Part shown: piece by piece, positions 4,429-5,017 of the stretch
How positions within the stretch are numbered: the first letter of the stretch is position 1
How the letters are laid out: every line of letters begins with the position of its first letter
Assembly (NCBI GenBank): GCA_003538525.1
Contig: DPRZ01000032.1
Location: 1-5,017 of the forward strand
Direction: 5' to 3'
DNA length: 5,017 nt
From: Neisseriales bacterium
GTDB taxonomy: Bacteria; Pseudomonadota; Gammaproteobacteria; Burkholderiales; UBA11063
Program-made: the position numbers and the translations under genes
The notes under the pieces: model-generated
What the model was told of the DNA's origin: nothing
Database searches by the model: none
What the model saw: the letters and a program-made list of their open reading frames with translations, nothing else

Positions 4429-5017
4429 ATGAAATATATTGGCGTAGATTTGCATACCACTCAATTAACAATTTGTTATCGAGATGAGTTAGGCGCTGAA
4501 AACATAAGCACGGTAAAAATATCTCAAATTGAAGAGTTTTTAAAACAAATTAACCATACGGATAAAGTAGCGTTTGAGGCAACAGGAAATAGTTTGTACT
4601 TGCAGAACATGCTGCAAACCGTAATGCCGTTAGAAAATATTTACGTGGTAAATACGTTACAGTTTAAGCTAATCTCAAAATCAGTCAAGAAAACTGATAA
4701 AAATGACGCTAGATTATTAGCTGAGTATTTGAGCAAAGACATGCTTCCAGAAGCTCGCTTGAGAAGTGAAAGTGACAATCAAATAATCAATTTGATTGAA
4801 ACACGAGATATGCTGGTAAGTAGCAATACCGCATTTAAGAATCAAATTCACAATATATTGTTAAAACTTGGCATCAAGTTAAAGAGTAGCGAAGTAAGTG
4901 GTAAGAAGAAGCGTAGAAACTTAGTTGAACGCTATGAATTAGCTGGTGTTTATAAGTTTCAAGTAGAATTTGCGTTAAGTAATATTGAGCACAATTATGC
5001 AGAAATAGCTAAATTGG
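4429..5017 (+). CDS. IS110-family DEDD recombinase/transposase (N-terminal 196 residues, partial)
   Basis: The frame opens with M-K-Y-I-G-V-D-L-H, the RuvC-like start of IS110-family recombinases, and stays open to the window edge. The DEDD acidic residues are visible: D7 in G-V-D-L-H, E50 in V-A-F-E-A-T-G-N, and D90 and D93 in K-T-D-K-N-D-A-R. A helical, lysine-rich linker region follows (about 108-190, with K-K-K-R-R at 159-163). The C-terminal Tnp domain with the catalytic serine lies beyond the window, so completeness cannot be judged. The enzyme cuts and joins donor and target DNA, in IS110-group members guided by a bridge RNA. The ATG at 4429 has AAAGG 8 nt upstream. No frameshift is seen in the visible part, so the copy may be active. 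Confidence 0.93.
   Translation, partial: MKYIGVDLHTTQLTICYRDELGAENISTVKISQIEEFLKQINHTDKVAFEATGNSLYLQNMLQTVMPLENIYVVNTLQFKLISKSVKKTDKNDARLLAEYLSKDMLPEARLRSESDNQIINLIETRDMLVSSNTAFKNQIHNILLKLGIKLKSSEVSGKKKRRNLVERYELAGVYKFQVEFALSNIEHNYAEIAKL

Larger units (their letters stand above)
4249..5017 (+). mobile_element. IS110-family insertion sequence, left part (runs off the window)
   Basis: The element is recognised by its DEDD recombinase and by a structured non-coding leader of about 180 bp, the arrangement expected for the IS110 group, which lacks classical terminal inverted repeats and often makes no target duplication. The left boundary is therefore not visible: 4249, just after the strong hairpin, is a guess, and anywhere between 4163 and 4260 is possible. 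The right end is outside the window. Confidence 0.7.

Noticed and set aside
1..5017. tRNA, rRNA or CRISPR array
   Set aside because: No cloverleaf-like or repeat-spacer pattern was seen on either strand; the only tandem repeat is the two-copy 61-bp duplication.

Overview
The window is AT-rich bacterial DNA. It carries a phasin, a glutathione S-transferase, a TetA-like drug/H+ antiporter and an IS110-family insertion sequence. A PHA-granule protein with Gram-negative style sigma70 promoters and GGAG/AGAGG ribosome binding sites points to a low-GC proteobacterium, perhaps a gammaproteobacterium of the Legionellales kind. That placement is inference from gene content; nothing here fixes the species.

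Layout, left to right. Positions 1-403 read rightwards: the last seven codons of what looks like a DUF2975 membrane protein, a small Cro/CI-type HTH regulator (the usual partner of DUF2975), then a short secreted-peptide-like gene that appears frameshifted. A strong two-way hairpin terminator (466-492) separates this from three leftward genes: a phasin (511-1158), a glutathione S-transferase (1456-2073), and a HAD-type phosphatase related to the phosphatase half of T4 polynucleotide kinase (2187-2691). The phosphatase gene is broken by a 61-bp tandem duplication. Phasin and GST each have a convincing promoter of their own, so they are probably separate transcription units. The phasin promoter contains a 17-bp palindrome between -35 and -10 that looks like an operator.

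The 208-bp divergent region 2692-2899 carries extended -10 promoters for the phosphatase (leftward) and the MFS transporter (rightward, 2900-4162), plus two long inverted repeats. The transporter's ribosome binding site lies in a small hairpin at the very start of its mRNA.

From about 4249 to the window end lies the left part of an IS110-family element. Its DEDD recombinase starts at 4429 and runs off the window. The roughly 180 bp before it is dense in stem-loops with two large looped domains, the layout expected of the bridge RNA that IS110-group recombinases use to choose donor and target DNA. It ends in a hairpin plus T-tract that also buries the transposase ribosome binding site. A strong hairpin at 4207-4248, just before this, may be the transporter's terminator, cut from its T-tract by the insertion.

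The most interesting points are the candidate bridge RNA, the 61-bp duplication that could be reversible, the threefold 12-residue repeat opening the phasin, and the palindromic operator at the phasin promoter.
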